Shown here piece by piece: positions 52,561-60,382 of a stretch of 64,000 bases of DNA. Position numbers and translations under genes: made by a program. The first letter of the stretch is position 1, and the number at the start of each line of letters is the position of its first letter. This stretch comes from Nocardia harenae NBRC 108248 (GTDB lineage Bacteria; Actinomycetota; Actinomycetes; Mycobacteriales; Mycobacteriaceae). The notes below the pieces were generated by a model. The model worked only from the letters and a program-made list of their open reading frames with translations, made no database searches and was not told where the DNA came from. The stretch covers positions 434,001-498,000 of the forward strand of contig NZ_BDBH01000001.1 of assembly GCF_001612885.1 (NCBI RefSeq), given 5' to 3'.

Positions 52561-53286
52561 CTCGCGGGCCTGCTCCAGCGCGACCTCGACGCGCGAGCCG
52601 AGCTCGGCGGCGAGCCGCTCCGGCGTTCCCGGCACCGCCTCGACCACGTGCGTGCGGGTGACGAGGTAGCGCCCGTCCTCGCTGTCGACGACCTGGAGCA
52701 CCTCACCACCCTCCTGCCACCCGTCCAGCGCCGGCCCGATATCGACCCGGATCTCGGTGTAGCAGCGGTGCGGCCCCTCCAGCAGCCGCACCGCCCGGTC
52801 CCGGAGGCTCAGGCTGTGCGAGCGCCCGCGCAGGCCGTTCGCGTCGGGGCGCAGCTCCTCCGGGTGCGCCCGGAATCCGGGGCCGGTGCCGGGCGGGCAC
52901 TCCGGCAGTACCGCGAGCACCCGCCGCACCACGTGCGCGTGCGACCGCAGCGAGAGCACGACGGAGCCGTCCTCCTGCTGGGTGGCGAGCGCGCCGAGAT
53001 CGTTGTCGATCCCCGCGCTCAGGCGCAGCCGCCGCTCGCCGGGCAGGTGCCCGAGCAGCTCCACCCGCACCAGCGGCTCCACCAGCGCGTGCAGCGCTCG
53101 GAACATGGTGTCGTCCACGCGCAGCCGCTCGTAGAGCGCCCCCGCGGCGGCGGCCCGCTGCTGCTCGAACTCGAATTCGGTGGCGGCGGTCGTGGTCAGG
53201 GTGAGCGGGAAGGGCAGCCGGTCCCGGTCCATGGCCCGCCACGCCACGTGGAACTCCAGCGCGCTGAGCCGCCAGGCGTTCGGCAT
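52546..53286 (-). CDS. EspG-family ESX secretion-associated chaperone
   Basis: A 246-residue protein that starts at ATG 53286, overlapping the PPE stop by one base (TGATG). The start WRLSALEFHVAWRAM and the following beta-rich layout fit the EspG family, which binds PE/PPE substrates in the cytosol and hands them to the ESX (type VII) machine. The adjacent PPE gene is therefore its probable client. No EccC, EccD or EsxAB genes are in the window. The C-terminus lies in a tandem repeat. Confidence 0.75.
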   Translation of the reverse strand: MPNAWRLSALEFHVAWRAMDRDRLPFPLTLTTTAATEFEFEQQRAAAAGALYERLRVDDTMFRALHALVEPLVRVELLGHLPGERRLRLSAGIDNDLGALATQQEDGSVVLSLRSHAHVVRRVLAVLPECPPGTGPGFRAHPEELRPDANGLRGRSHSLSLRDRAVRLLEGPHRCYTEIRVDIGPALDGWQEGGEVLQVVDSEDGRYLVTRTHVVEAVPGTPERLAAELGSRVEVALEQAREPLRR

Positions 53287-54668
53287 CAGTCGTCCCCGAT
53301 CACCGGCGGCACCGTCCTGTGGTCCTGCGGCAGCAACTCCTCCTGCACCCGGCGCAGGTAGTCGGGGATTTCGTGCTCCCGGTCGTCGTCACCCTTACCG
53401 CGCGCGCCGGACATCGGCATCCCCATCATCCCGCTCCGGCTCGCCGCCGGGTTCGCCGTGCGCGCCGCCGCGGCGGCCGCCGCCTGATCCGGCAGCACGG
53501 TGCCCGGGATGCTGCGCCCGGGGGCTGGCGGCACCGCGGGCGTGCCCGGCGAGCCCGGGCTCCCCGGGCCGGCCGGGGTTCCGGTGCGGGCCGGGTCGGC
53601 CGAGGTCGGCGTGGCGCTCGACGGCACCGTGCTCGACGGCACCGTCGAGGTCGGCGCGGCCTGCTGATCGGTCGAGGTGCCGGTCGGCGTGGTATCGGTC
53701 GCGGTGGTGTCGTCCTCGGTGTCCGTGCCGGTGCCGGTGTCGTCGGCGGCCGACGGGTCCTGGCCCGGATCGGTACCGTCCTCGTTCTTCTGGTCCGGGT
53801 CGCCGGTGGCCGACGGGCTGCCCGCGGTGCCGGTCGGCGTACCGGGGCCGCTCGGGCTGTCGACGGACGCGCCCGGCCCCGACGGGGCCTGCGCACCGGG
53901 CACCGCCGGCCCCGGAATCCGCGGCACATTCGTGTCCGACTGCGTCGCCACCGGCTTGTAGACGGTGTCCATCACCTCGCGCGCCCGATTCTGCGCATTC
54001 TCCGACCGCCCCTCGTACGCCATGGACATGGCGGCGCTCGCACTCGACCCCACCACCGGAATGGCGCCGACGACGGCCGAGGTGATCGACCCCGGCTGCT
54101 CCGGCGGATGCGGCATCTGCGCCACCACCTGGTTGAACCCGGAGTACGCCTCCTCCACCTTGTTCGCCACCAGCAGCGCCGCCTGCTCGAGTCCGTCCAT
54201 ATGGGTCACGTACTCCGTGACCTTCGCTTTGGCGCTCTCCGCGGCCAGCCCGGTCCACCCGGCGTTGACCTGCGCGAGAATAGCGGCCCGAAATGCCTTG
54301 GCCGCGTTTGCGGTATCCTCGGCCAGCTGCCGCCACGAGCTCACGCTCTCGTACATCTCCCCCGGCTCGATCGACTGCACGAACCGCATGATCTCCTCGT
54401 GCGACATCCCGAGAAAGTTCTCCATCACCCCCGGTCCGAGCACCTGCGGCGCGAACTCACCGGTGAACCCCGAACTCAGCCCCGCGTTCTCCGAGTAGAT
54501 CCGCTCCCGCGACCGATTCCCCTCGTCCTGCGCGTCCCGCTGCGCGTCCGAGGTGTCCACGGTGGTGTCGAAGACCTGCCCGACCCGCCTGCCCAGCGCC
54601 TCGCCGACCCGGTCGTTCCCCGGCAGGTACTCCCCCACCCGCCCCATGAAGTCCGTGATCCGTACCAT
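53286..54668 (-). CDS. PPE-family protein with long Pro/Thr/Asp-rich tail
   Basis: A 460-residue protein; GGAGGGGG lies just upstream of ATG 54668. The N-terminal ~190 residues are helical with a W-x-G turn (NAGWTGLAAESAKAKV, ~137), as in PPE/WXG100-like proteins. A short hydrophobic stretch follows (~195-215). The rest (~240-430) is low-complexity Pro, Thr, Ser, Gly, Asp with runs such as DTGTGTDTEDDTT, then a charged end. It is probably exported by a type VII system with the EspG protein encoded next. The real PE partner is not seen. Confidence 0.78.
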   Translation of the reverse strand: MVRITDFMGRVGEYLPGNDRVGEALGRRVGQVFDTTVDTSDAQRDAQDEGNRSRERIYSENAGLSSGFTGEFAPQVLGPGVMENFLGMSHEEIMRFVQSIEPGEMYESVSSWRQLAEDTANAAKAFRAAILAQVNAGWTGLAAESAKAKVTEYVTHMDGLEQAALLVANKVEEAYSGFNQVVAQMPHPPEQPGSITSAVVGAIPVVGSSASAAMSMAYEGRSENAQNRAREVMDTVYKPVATQSDTNVPRIPGPAVPGAQAPSGPGASVDSPSGPGTPTGTAGSPSATGDPDQKNEDGTDPGQDPSAADDTGTGTDTEDDTTATDTTPTGTSTDQQAAPTSTVPSSTVPSSATPTSADPARTGTPAGPGSPGSPGTPAVPPAPGRSIPGTVLPDQAAAAAAARTANPAASRSGMMGMPMSGARGKGDDDREHEIPDYLRRVQEELLPQDHRTVPPVIGDD

Positions 54669-55032
54669 GATTCCCCCTCCGATCACCCGCCCCGCTCTCC
54701 CTAGAAGATATCGCGCGCGGCAGCACCGCGGCGCGGCGGGCGCGGGCCGGAGCCGGAACCGATGGGTTCCGACACGCCGACCGCGCGGAGCCGCAACCTG
54801 GTGTGCCGTGCGGCGTGCGACGATAGACCCCGGCTATGGCGGCAACCCTGCCGTTGGGGGCGAAAACATACCCGGGGAATCGGGGTGTCGAGAGCCGTAA
54901 CGCGGGGTACGGTTGTCTCGGGAGTAGCTGTTCACAGGCTTGATTCGTGGCTGCATTCCGCATTCCGGGGGGATAGGAATCCGTCGTGCGGCAGTGCGCG
55001 CCACCCATACGTGCTGGAGATGGGACCCTGGA
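54669..55032. other. 364-bp divergent intergenic region, PPE / secreted protein
   Basis: No coding sequence is supported. It has an inverted repeat GGAACC-GATG-GGTTCC (54755-54770) on the PPE side and a moderately AT-rich part nearer the right gene. No promoter match is convincing. Confidence 0.5.
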
Positions 55033-55662
55033 ATGATTCTGCGCACAATCGCCGCGGTCATCGCACCGCTGCTCACCGTCGTCACGGTCGGGGCAGGCGT
55101 CGTACACGCCGACACGCCGACGCCCGACGTCGGGTACGAGGTGAAGATGGTGGACGGGAAGGTCGTCACCGCGCTGACGAACGGCACCTTCGCGGTGACC
55201 GGTGAGAACGTCGAGGTCAAGGACGCGAACGGCGCCGTGCTGGTATCGCTGCCGCTGGCGATCCGGCAGGGCGCCACCGAGTATCCGCTGCCGCACGCGC
55301 TGCGCGAGGACAACCGGGTGCTCGAGCTGACCCCGGTGAAGAACGAGGCGGCGGCGCGGCCGGCGCGGGCGATGCCGGTGGCCTCGCCGGTGGAGAACCT
55401 GCGCGCGCAGGACGCCTTCCTCACGCAGTTCGGCCTCGCCACCGCCATCGGCGGCTTCATCGGCACCGCCATCGGCGCGCTGATCGGGCTGACCGGCATC
55501 ATCGGCGGCCCGACGGTGATCGCCAGCGTGACGGCGGGCGCCGCGATCGGCGGCATCATCGGCACCCTCATCGCGGGTGGCCCGGCGTTGGTCATGGCGG
55601 GCATCGAGCTCATCAACACGCTCAACGCCCCGCCCGGCACCACCCAGTGGGCCACCAAGTAA
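55033..55662 (+). CDS. Secreted protein with glycine-zipper membrane segment
   Basis: A 209-residue protein. Residues 1-27 are a signal peptide (RTIAAVIAPLLTVVTVGAG, cleavage near VHA). The mature part starts with a ~90-residue polar beta-type region, then a long hydrophobic Gly/Ala/Ile region (~130-190; GGFIGTAIGALIGLTGIIGG, then AAIGGIIGTLIAGG) typical of glycine-zipper hairpins. Such hairpins insert into membranes in colicin-like or pore-forming proteins, but here function is unknown. A perfect hairpin terminator follows. Confidence 0.78.
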   Translation: MILRTIAAVIAPLLTVVTVGAGVVHADTPTPDVGYEVKMVDGKVVTALTNGTFAVTGENVEVKDANGAVLVSLPLAIRQGATEYPLPHALREDNRVLELTPVKNEAAARPARAMPVASPVENLRAQDAFLTQFGLATAIGGFIGTAIGALIGLTGIIGGPTVIASVTAGAAIGGIIGTLIAGGPALVMAGIELINTLNAPPGTTQWATK

Positions 55663-55672
55663 CACCCGGAAC

Positions 55673-55716
55673 ACGACGGAGCCCGGCACCTCGACAGGGG
55701 TGCCGGGCTCCGTCGT
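55673..55716. terminator. Perfect 18-bp hairpin between convergent genes
   Basis: Arms 55673-55690 (ACGACGGAGCCCGGCACC) and 55699-55716 are exactly complementary with an 8-base loop. It lies between the convergent secreted-protein gene and the antitoxin-like gene and can end transcripts from both sides. No T tract, as is common in actinobacteria. Confidence 0.85.
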
Positions 55717-55721
55717 AGCGC

Positions 55722-55901
55722 TCAGTTCTCCTTGCGCACAGCCTTCTTCGCCGCGTCCTGCGCCGCATCCACCTTCTCGGCGTACTTCCCCCCGGTCTTG
55801 TCGTCCACCAGGTCACCGGCCTTGTCGACCACGTCGTCGACCTTGTCGGCGTTCTGCCGGGCGAGATCCAGCGCCCGGTCGGCCAGGTTCTTGAAATCCA
55901 T
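55722..55901 (-). CDS. MT0933-like (Rv0909-type) antitoxin-like small protein
   Basis: A 59-residue, highly charged helical protein. GAGGAGCG lies close before ATG 55901. VDDVVDKAGDLVDDKTGGKY is the family core. It is a paralogue of the 58180-58392 product (shared VDKAGDxVDxKTxGKY). The M. tuberculosis relative Rv0909 is annotated as an antitoxin with Rv0910, but no such toxin gene is beside either copy here. It lies 58 bp downstream of ligD. Confidence 0.8.
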   Translation of the reverse strand: MDFKNLADRALDLARQNADKVDDVVDKAGDLVDDKTGGKYAEKVDAAQDAAKKAVRKEN

Positions 55902-55959
55902 CGTCCGCTCCTCGCGTCGAGACAACCGTGCTCGACAGCGTACCGAGAGCAACCCGTTT

Positions 55960-58164
55960 TCAGTCGGCGCCGAGCCAGGCCGGGTGCCAGAGCCTGCCTG
56001 CCTCGGTCCAGTTCATGAAGCGGACGGTGCCGCTGATCTCCGGCTCCACCCACACCGCCTCCCTGCGCTCCTCCGCGGTGAGCGCATTGTCGAACGGCGG
56101 CGTGCGGCGCTCCCGCCCCTTCAGCCGTTCGGCCAGGTCAGCCAGGTCGTTCTCGTCGAAGCCGGTGCCGACCCGGCCCGCATAGTAGAGCCCGCCGTCG
56201 TGCGGGATGCCGACCAGCAGCGACTTGAAGCTGCGCGCCTCGCTGCGCCGCCAGCCGCCGACCACCACCCGCTGGGTGCGCCAGTTGCGCTGCTTCACCC
56301 AGGCGTGGCCGCGTTTGCCGGGCAAATACACGGAATCGCCGCGCTTGGCGAGCACCCCCTCGGACCCCTCCGCCCTGCTGTGTTCGACGGCGGCGGCGCC
56401 GGGGCCGTCGAGCAGCGGCGGCACCCGCAGCGCAGGCACCGTCGCGGCGAGCGCCTCCAGCACCCGGCGCCGGTCGGTCCAGCGCTTGCGGAGCAGCGAG
56501 GTGCCGTCCAGGAAGAGCAGGTCGAAGGCGACGAAGACGGCGGCAGCCGGATCCGCCTGCATGAGCGCGAGATTGGCGATGCCGCGCTCGTCGAAGACCA
56601 CCGCCTCGCCGTCCAGCACCACCCGGTGCCCGCCGAGTTCCGCTGCCAGCGCGGCGATTCGGGGGTAGCGGTCGTTCACCGTGCTGCCGCGCCTGCTGCG
56701 CAGCGTGATCCGCTCGCCGTCGAACTCCAGGATGATCCGGAAGCCGTCCCACTTGGTCTCGAAATACCAGTCCCCGCCGTCGATCTCGCCGACCTCGCCG
56801 GGGGTGGCGAGCATCGGCGCGAGCCCGCGCGGCAGCTCGGCGACGGCGGGCTGCTCGCGCATGAGGTGCATGAGCCACTGGTTGCCCCTGGTACGGATGA
56901 GTGCGTAGCGGCCGGTCAGCCGCTCGCCGCGGAAGCGCACGATGACCTCGTCGTCGCGCCACTTCTCGGTGTCGTAGGTGCCGGAATCCCAGATGGTCAT
57001 CTCGCCGCCGCCGTACTCGCCCTTCGGAATGCTGCCGTGGAAGGTCAGGTACTCCAACGGGTGGTCCTCGGTGTGCACGGCGAGCCGGTTCTGCTCGGTC
57101 GAGGTGGGCGGGCCCTTCGGCACCGCCCAGGAGACCAGCACGCCGTCGCGCTCCAGCCGGACGTCCCAGTGCAGCCTGCGCGCGTGGTGCTCCTGCACCA
57201 CGTAGCGGTTGCCCGGTCCGGGCGCGGGGCGCGCGGCGGGCACCGGCTCGGGGGTGCGGGCCGGGTCGCGCATCGAGCGGTACCTGGCCAGCGCGTCGGG
57301 GCCGAGCTCGTCCAGGCCGTCGAGCAGGTCGCCGTCGGCGCGGTAGCGGGCGAGCACCTCGTCGAAGCGCAGGTGCCGCAGCGCCGCGCCGTCCTCGATC
57401 TCGGCCCACGAGCGCGGCGCCGCGGCGTTCGGCTCGGCGCGGCCGCGCAGCGAGTAGGGGGCGATGGTGGTCTTGGCGGCGTTGTTCTGGCTCCAGTCCA
57501 GGAAGACCTTGCCGGGCCGGGCGGCCTTGGCCATGGTGGCGGTCACCAGCTCGGGGTGCAGCCGCTCCAGATTGGTGGCGACCTGCTTGGCGACGGTGGA
57601 GGCGCCCGCCGAGCCGACCGGGCGGTCCAGCGGCACGTAGAGGTGAATCCCCTTGCTGCCGCTGGTCACCGGGTAGCTGCGCAGCCCGATGTCCTCGACC
57701 AGCTCGCGCACCAGGCAGGCCACCCGCGCGCACTCGGCGAGCCCGGCGCCCGGCCCCGGGTCGAGGTCGAAGACCAGCCGGGTGGCGGGCCCCCGCGCGT
57801 CGCCCTCGAAGCGCCACTGCGGGACGTGCACCTCCAGCGATGCCTGCTGGCCGAGCCAGGCCAGCCCCGCCTCGGAGTCGACCAGCGGGTAGGTGACCGA
57901 GCGGTCGGAGTGCTTCAGGGTGCGGCGATCGAGCCACGCGGGGGCGTGCGCGGCCAGGTTCTTCTCGAAGAAGGCCGCGCTGCCGACGCCGTTCGGCCAG
58001 CGCTTCCTGGTCACCGGGCGACCGGCGATGTGCGGGAGCATCGCCGGCGCCACGGCCGCGTAGTAGGCGATGACCTCGCCCTTGGTGGTGCCGGTCGCCG
58101 GATAGAGCACCTTCTCCAGGTTGCTCAGCTCGACCGGAACGCCACCGAAGTCACGGCGGGTCAT
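55960..58164 (-). CDS. ligD: DNA ligase D (polymerase, phosphoesterase and ligase domains)
   Basis: A 734-residue protein, close to the M. tuberculosis LigD length. N-terminal primase/polymerase domain (~1-290; LVFDLDPGPG metal site, TSGSKGIHLYVPL). Middle 3'-phosphoesterase domain (~310-440; YVVQEHHARRLHWDVRLE, VPKGPP). C-terminal ATP-dependent ligase (~445-734; adenylation Lys in FETKWDGFRI, DGEAVVFD, EGVLAKR). LigD repairs double-strand breaks with Ku by non-homologous end joining. No ku gene is in the window. It lies 15 bp after an antitoxin-like gene in a minus-strand operon. Confidence 0.96.
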   Translation of the reverse strand: MTRRDFGGVPVELSNLEKVLYPATGTTKGEVIAYYAAVAPAMLPHIAGRPVTRKRWPNGVGSAAFFEKNLAAHAPAWLDRRTLKHSDRSVTYPLVDSEAGLAWLGQQASLEVHVPQWRFEGDARGPATRLVFDLDPGPGAGLAECARVACLVRELVEDIGLRSYPVTSGSKGIHLYVPLDRPVGSAGASTVAKQVATNLERLHPELVTATMAKAARPGKVFLDWSQNNAAKTTIAPYSLRGRAEPNAAAPRSWAEIEDGAALRHLRFDEVLARYRADGDLLDGLDELGPDALARYRSMRDPARTPEPVPAARPAPGPGNRYVVQEHHARRLHWDVRLERDGVLVSWAVPKGPPTSTEQNRLAVHTEDHPLEYLTFHGSIPKGEYGGGEMTIWDSGTYDTEKWRDDEVIVRFRGERLTGRYALIRTRGNQWLMHLMREQPAVAELPRGLAPMLATPGEVGEIDGGDWYFETKWDGFRIILEFDGERITLRSRRGSTVNDRYPRIAALAAELGGHRVVLDGEAVVFDERGIANLALMQADPAAAVFVAFDLLFLDGTSLLRKRWTDRRRVLEALAATVPALRVPPLLDGPGAAAVEHSRAEGSEGVLAKRGDSVYLPGKRGHAWVKQRNWRTQRVVVGGWRRSEARSFKSLLVGIPHDGGLYYAGRVGTGFDENDLADLAERLKGRERRTPPFDNALTAEERREAVWVEPEISGTVRFMNWTEAGRLWHPAWLGAD

Positions 58165-58179
58165 CGCGGTGCGCGGGCG

Positions 58180-58392
58180 TCAGGGCCGCGGGCCGCCGGG
58201 CGGCTGCTGCGGCGGAACCACCTTCTTGGCGGCTTCCTTGCCCTTGATGATCTGGTTGCGGTACTTGCCCTTGGTCTTGTTGTCGACGAAGTCACCCGCC
58301 TTATCGACGGCCTGGTTGATCTTGTCGGAGTTCTTCGCCGCCGCGTCCTTACCCTTGCTGACGAGGCCCTTGAGATTGTCCGCGAAACTCAT
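58180..58392 (-). CDS. MT0933-like antitoxin-like small protein, second copy
   Basis: A 70-residue charged protein with VDKAGDFVDNKTKGKY and a Pro-rich end. Start ATG 58392 overlaps the stop of the metallo-beta-lactamase-fold gene by 4 bp (ATGA) and its stop lies 15 bp before ligD, so it is co-transcribed with both. The position after an EchA6/NAPE-PLD-like pair matches Rv0909 in M. tuberculosis. No toxin partner is adjacent. Confidence 0.82.
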   Translation of the reverse strand: MSFADNLKGLVSKGKDAAAKNSDKINQAVDKAGDFVDNKTKGKYRNQIIKGKEAAKKVVPPQQPPGGPRP

Positions 58393-59537
58393 CGCTGCTC
58401 CTCCGGTCTGGTGCCTGATTTATCCACATTCTCCCACCATGGATCCGTGGCCGCCGGGGTTGCGAGATCCAGCCGCTGCCCCGGCCGCGGGATCGCGATC
58501 GGGGTACCCGCCTGCTCGGCCGCGGCTATCAGCCGGCGAACCGGTTCGGACCAGGGGTGGAACGCAAGATTGAAGGTGGCCCAGTGGATCGGGACCAGGA
58601 CCCCGTGCCCGGCGTCGCCGCGGTTGAGGTCGGCGTGCGCGTGCACCGCCTCCTCGGGGTTCATGTGGATGTCGCGCCAGCGCACGTCGTAGGCGCCGAC
58701 CGGGAGCAGGGTGAGGTCGAACGGGCCGGTGGCCGCGCCCGCCTGCGCGAAGGCAGCGGTGTAGCCGGTGTCGCCGCCGAAGTAGGCCCGGCGGGTAGGC
58801 CCGGCGATCGACCAGGATGCCCACAGCGTGGTGTTGCGCACCAGCCCGCGCCCGGAGAAGTGCCTGGCCTCGGTGCAGGTCAGGGTGAGGCCGCCGGAGA
58901 GCGTGACCGAGCCGCCCCAGTCCAGCTCCACGATGCGGTGCTCCGGCACACCCCAGCGCCGCAGGTGCGCGCCGATGCCGAGCGGCACCACGAACGGCGC
59001 GACCTGGGTGCGCACCAGCCCGAGCACGGTCGGCTTGTCCAGGTGGTCGTAGTGGTCGTGCGAGATGATCACCGCGTCCAGCGCGGGCAGCGCCTCCAGC
59101 GCGCCCGGCACCGGGTGCAGCCGGGCCGGGCCGACCAGCTCCGACGGCGAGACCCGGTGGCTCCAGACCGGATCGGCGAGCACCCGGTAGCCGTCCACCT
59201 CGACCAGCGCGGTGGCGTGGCCGTACCAGGTGACGGCGAGCTCGGCGGCGTCCCGCGGCAGCTCCGGCTCGACCAGCGGCACCCGGCCGCGCGGCCGCCC
59301 GGCCGCGCGCCCGCTGAGCGCGGAGACCAGCAGCGAACCGCCGGCCTGCGGGTCGATGGCCGAGCTCGGCTCGGTGTTGTGGAAGCGGCGGTCCCGGTAG
59401 CCGATGGCGCCGGTGGCGATGGGCTGGATGGCGGTTGCCCCGGCGCCGAGCGCCGACGGCAGCCCCCATGCGGCCCTGACCACCCAGGTCAGCCCGGCGG
59501 CGGCGAGTCCGAATGCGGCGGCGGTACGGAAGTTCAT
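58389..59537 (-). CDS. Metallo-beta-lactamase-fold hydrolase, NAPE-PLD-like
   Basis: A 382-residue protein. An N-terminal hydrophobic helix (FGLAAAGLTWVVRAAWGLP) is a membrane anchor or signal. The metal site is SHDHYDHLD (HxHxDH, ~160), with further ligands in GDTGY and PIHWATFN. YGHATALVEVDGY is typical of the NAPE-PLD-like/UlaG group. The M. tuberculosis counterpart by context is Rv0906. Its TGATG overlap with the EchA6-like stop shows coupling. Substrate unknown; phosphodiester lipids are possible for the family. Confidence 0.87.
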   Translation of the reverse strand: MNFRTAAAFGLAAAGLTWVVRAAWGLPSALGAGATAIQPIATGAIGYRDRRFHNTEPSSAIDPQAGGSLLVSALSGRAAGRPRGRVPLVEPELPRDAAELAVTWYGHATALVEVDGYRVLADPVWSHRVSPSELVGPARLHPVPGALEALPALDAVIISHDHYDHLDKPTVLGLVRTQVAPFVVPLGIGAHLRRWGVPEHRIVELDWGGSVTLSGGLTLTCTEARHFSGRGLVRNTTLWASWSIAGPTRRAYFGGDTGYTAAFAQAGAATGPFDLTLLPVGAYDVRWRDIHMNPEEAVHAHADLNRGDAGHGVLVPIHWATFNLAFHPWSEPVRRLIAAAEQAGTPIAIPRPGQRLDLATPAATDPWWENVDKSGTRPEEQR

Positions 59538-60265
59538 CAGCGTCCCACGAATCTCGGGGCGCGCTTCTGCTCGCGCGCCAATCGGGCCTCGGCGGCGTCC
59601 TCGCTGCCCCAGGCGGCGGCGAGCGCGGCGCGCTGCTGCGCGTTCTCCGGCTGCCTGGTGCCGTCGTCGTTGAGCACCAGCTTGAGGTGCCGGAGCGAGA
59701 GCGGCGCGAGCTCGGCGATGGATTTCGCCCAGGTGTGCGCGTCGGCTACGGTGCCGAGCTTGTTGGCGAAGCCGAAGGTGTAGGCGTCGGCGGCGGAGAT
59801 CTGCTCGGCGCCGAGCAGCACGGTGCGGGCCGGGCCGCCGCCGATCAGCGCGGCCAGCCGGTGCGCGGTCCACCGGTCGACGGTGACGCCGAGCCGGGCG
59901 GCGGGGATGGCGATGTAGGCATCCGGGTCGACCACCCGCAGGTCGGAGGCGAGCGCGAGCTGCACCGCCGCGCCGTAGGCGGCGCCGTGGATGGCGCTGA
60001 TCACCGGCACCGGCGCGGCCTCGATGGTGTGCAGCATGGCAAGCAGCTCGTCCAGGAAGTTCTCCGAGTAGATGCCGGAGAGGTCGGCGCCCGCGCTGAA
60101 GACCTTGCCGCGGCCGGAGATGACGACGGCGCGCGCGTCCTCGGCGACCGCGGCCAGCACCGCTTCGCGCAGCGCGATCACCATGTCGGTGTTGAGCGCG
60201 TTCCGGCGATCCTCGCGCTGTAGTTCGATGCCGACGACGTCACCGTCGCGGTTGACTCCGAGCAT
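59537..60265 (-). CDS. echA6: EchA6-like enoyl-CoA hydratase homologue, probably non-catalytic
   Basis: A 242-residue crotonase-fold protein; GGGGAGGA lies 4 nt before ATG 60265. The oxyanion-hole parts are present (FSAGADLSG; HGAAYGAAVQL). The two catalytic Glu of active hydratases are replaced: the first by Gln (AAVQLALASD), the second by Ala (IPAARLGV). It matches M. tuberculosis EchA6 along its length, including LNDDG and AWGSEDAAEA. EchA6 is known as a catalytically inactive acyl-CoA-binding protein in mycolic acid synthesis, so a shuttle role is inferred. First gene of the ligD operon. Confidence 0.86.
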   Translation of the reverse strand: MLGVNRDGDVVGIELQREDRRNALNTDMVIALREAVLAAVAEDARAVVISGRGKVFSAGADLSGIYSENFLDELLAMLHTIEAAPVPVISAIHGAAYGAAVQLALASDLRVVDPDAYIAIPAARLGVTVDRWTAHRLAALIGGGPARTVLLGAEQISAADAYTFGFANKLGTVADAHTWAKSIAELAPLSLRHLKLVLNDDGTRQPENAQQRAALAAAWGSEDAAEARLAREQKRAPRFVGR

Positions 60266-60369
60266 GCGTCCTCCCCGGCTGAATACCGACCACCTTCTGC
60301 TGTTCCAACTCTGCCACAGCGAGCACCGCCTACCCCGGCACGCGAGCCGGATCACGCCGCGTCGCCGAT

Positions 60370-60382
60370 TAGCATCGCTGCC
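60370..60382 (+). promoter_or_regulatory. Leaderless -10 (TAGCAT) of FAD monooxygenase gene
   Basis: TAGCAT, 7 nt, then GTG 60383. No Shine-Dalgarno sequence. Confidence 0.45.
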
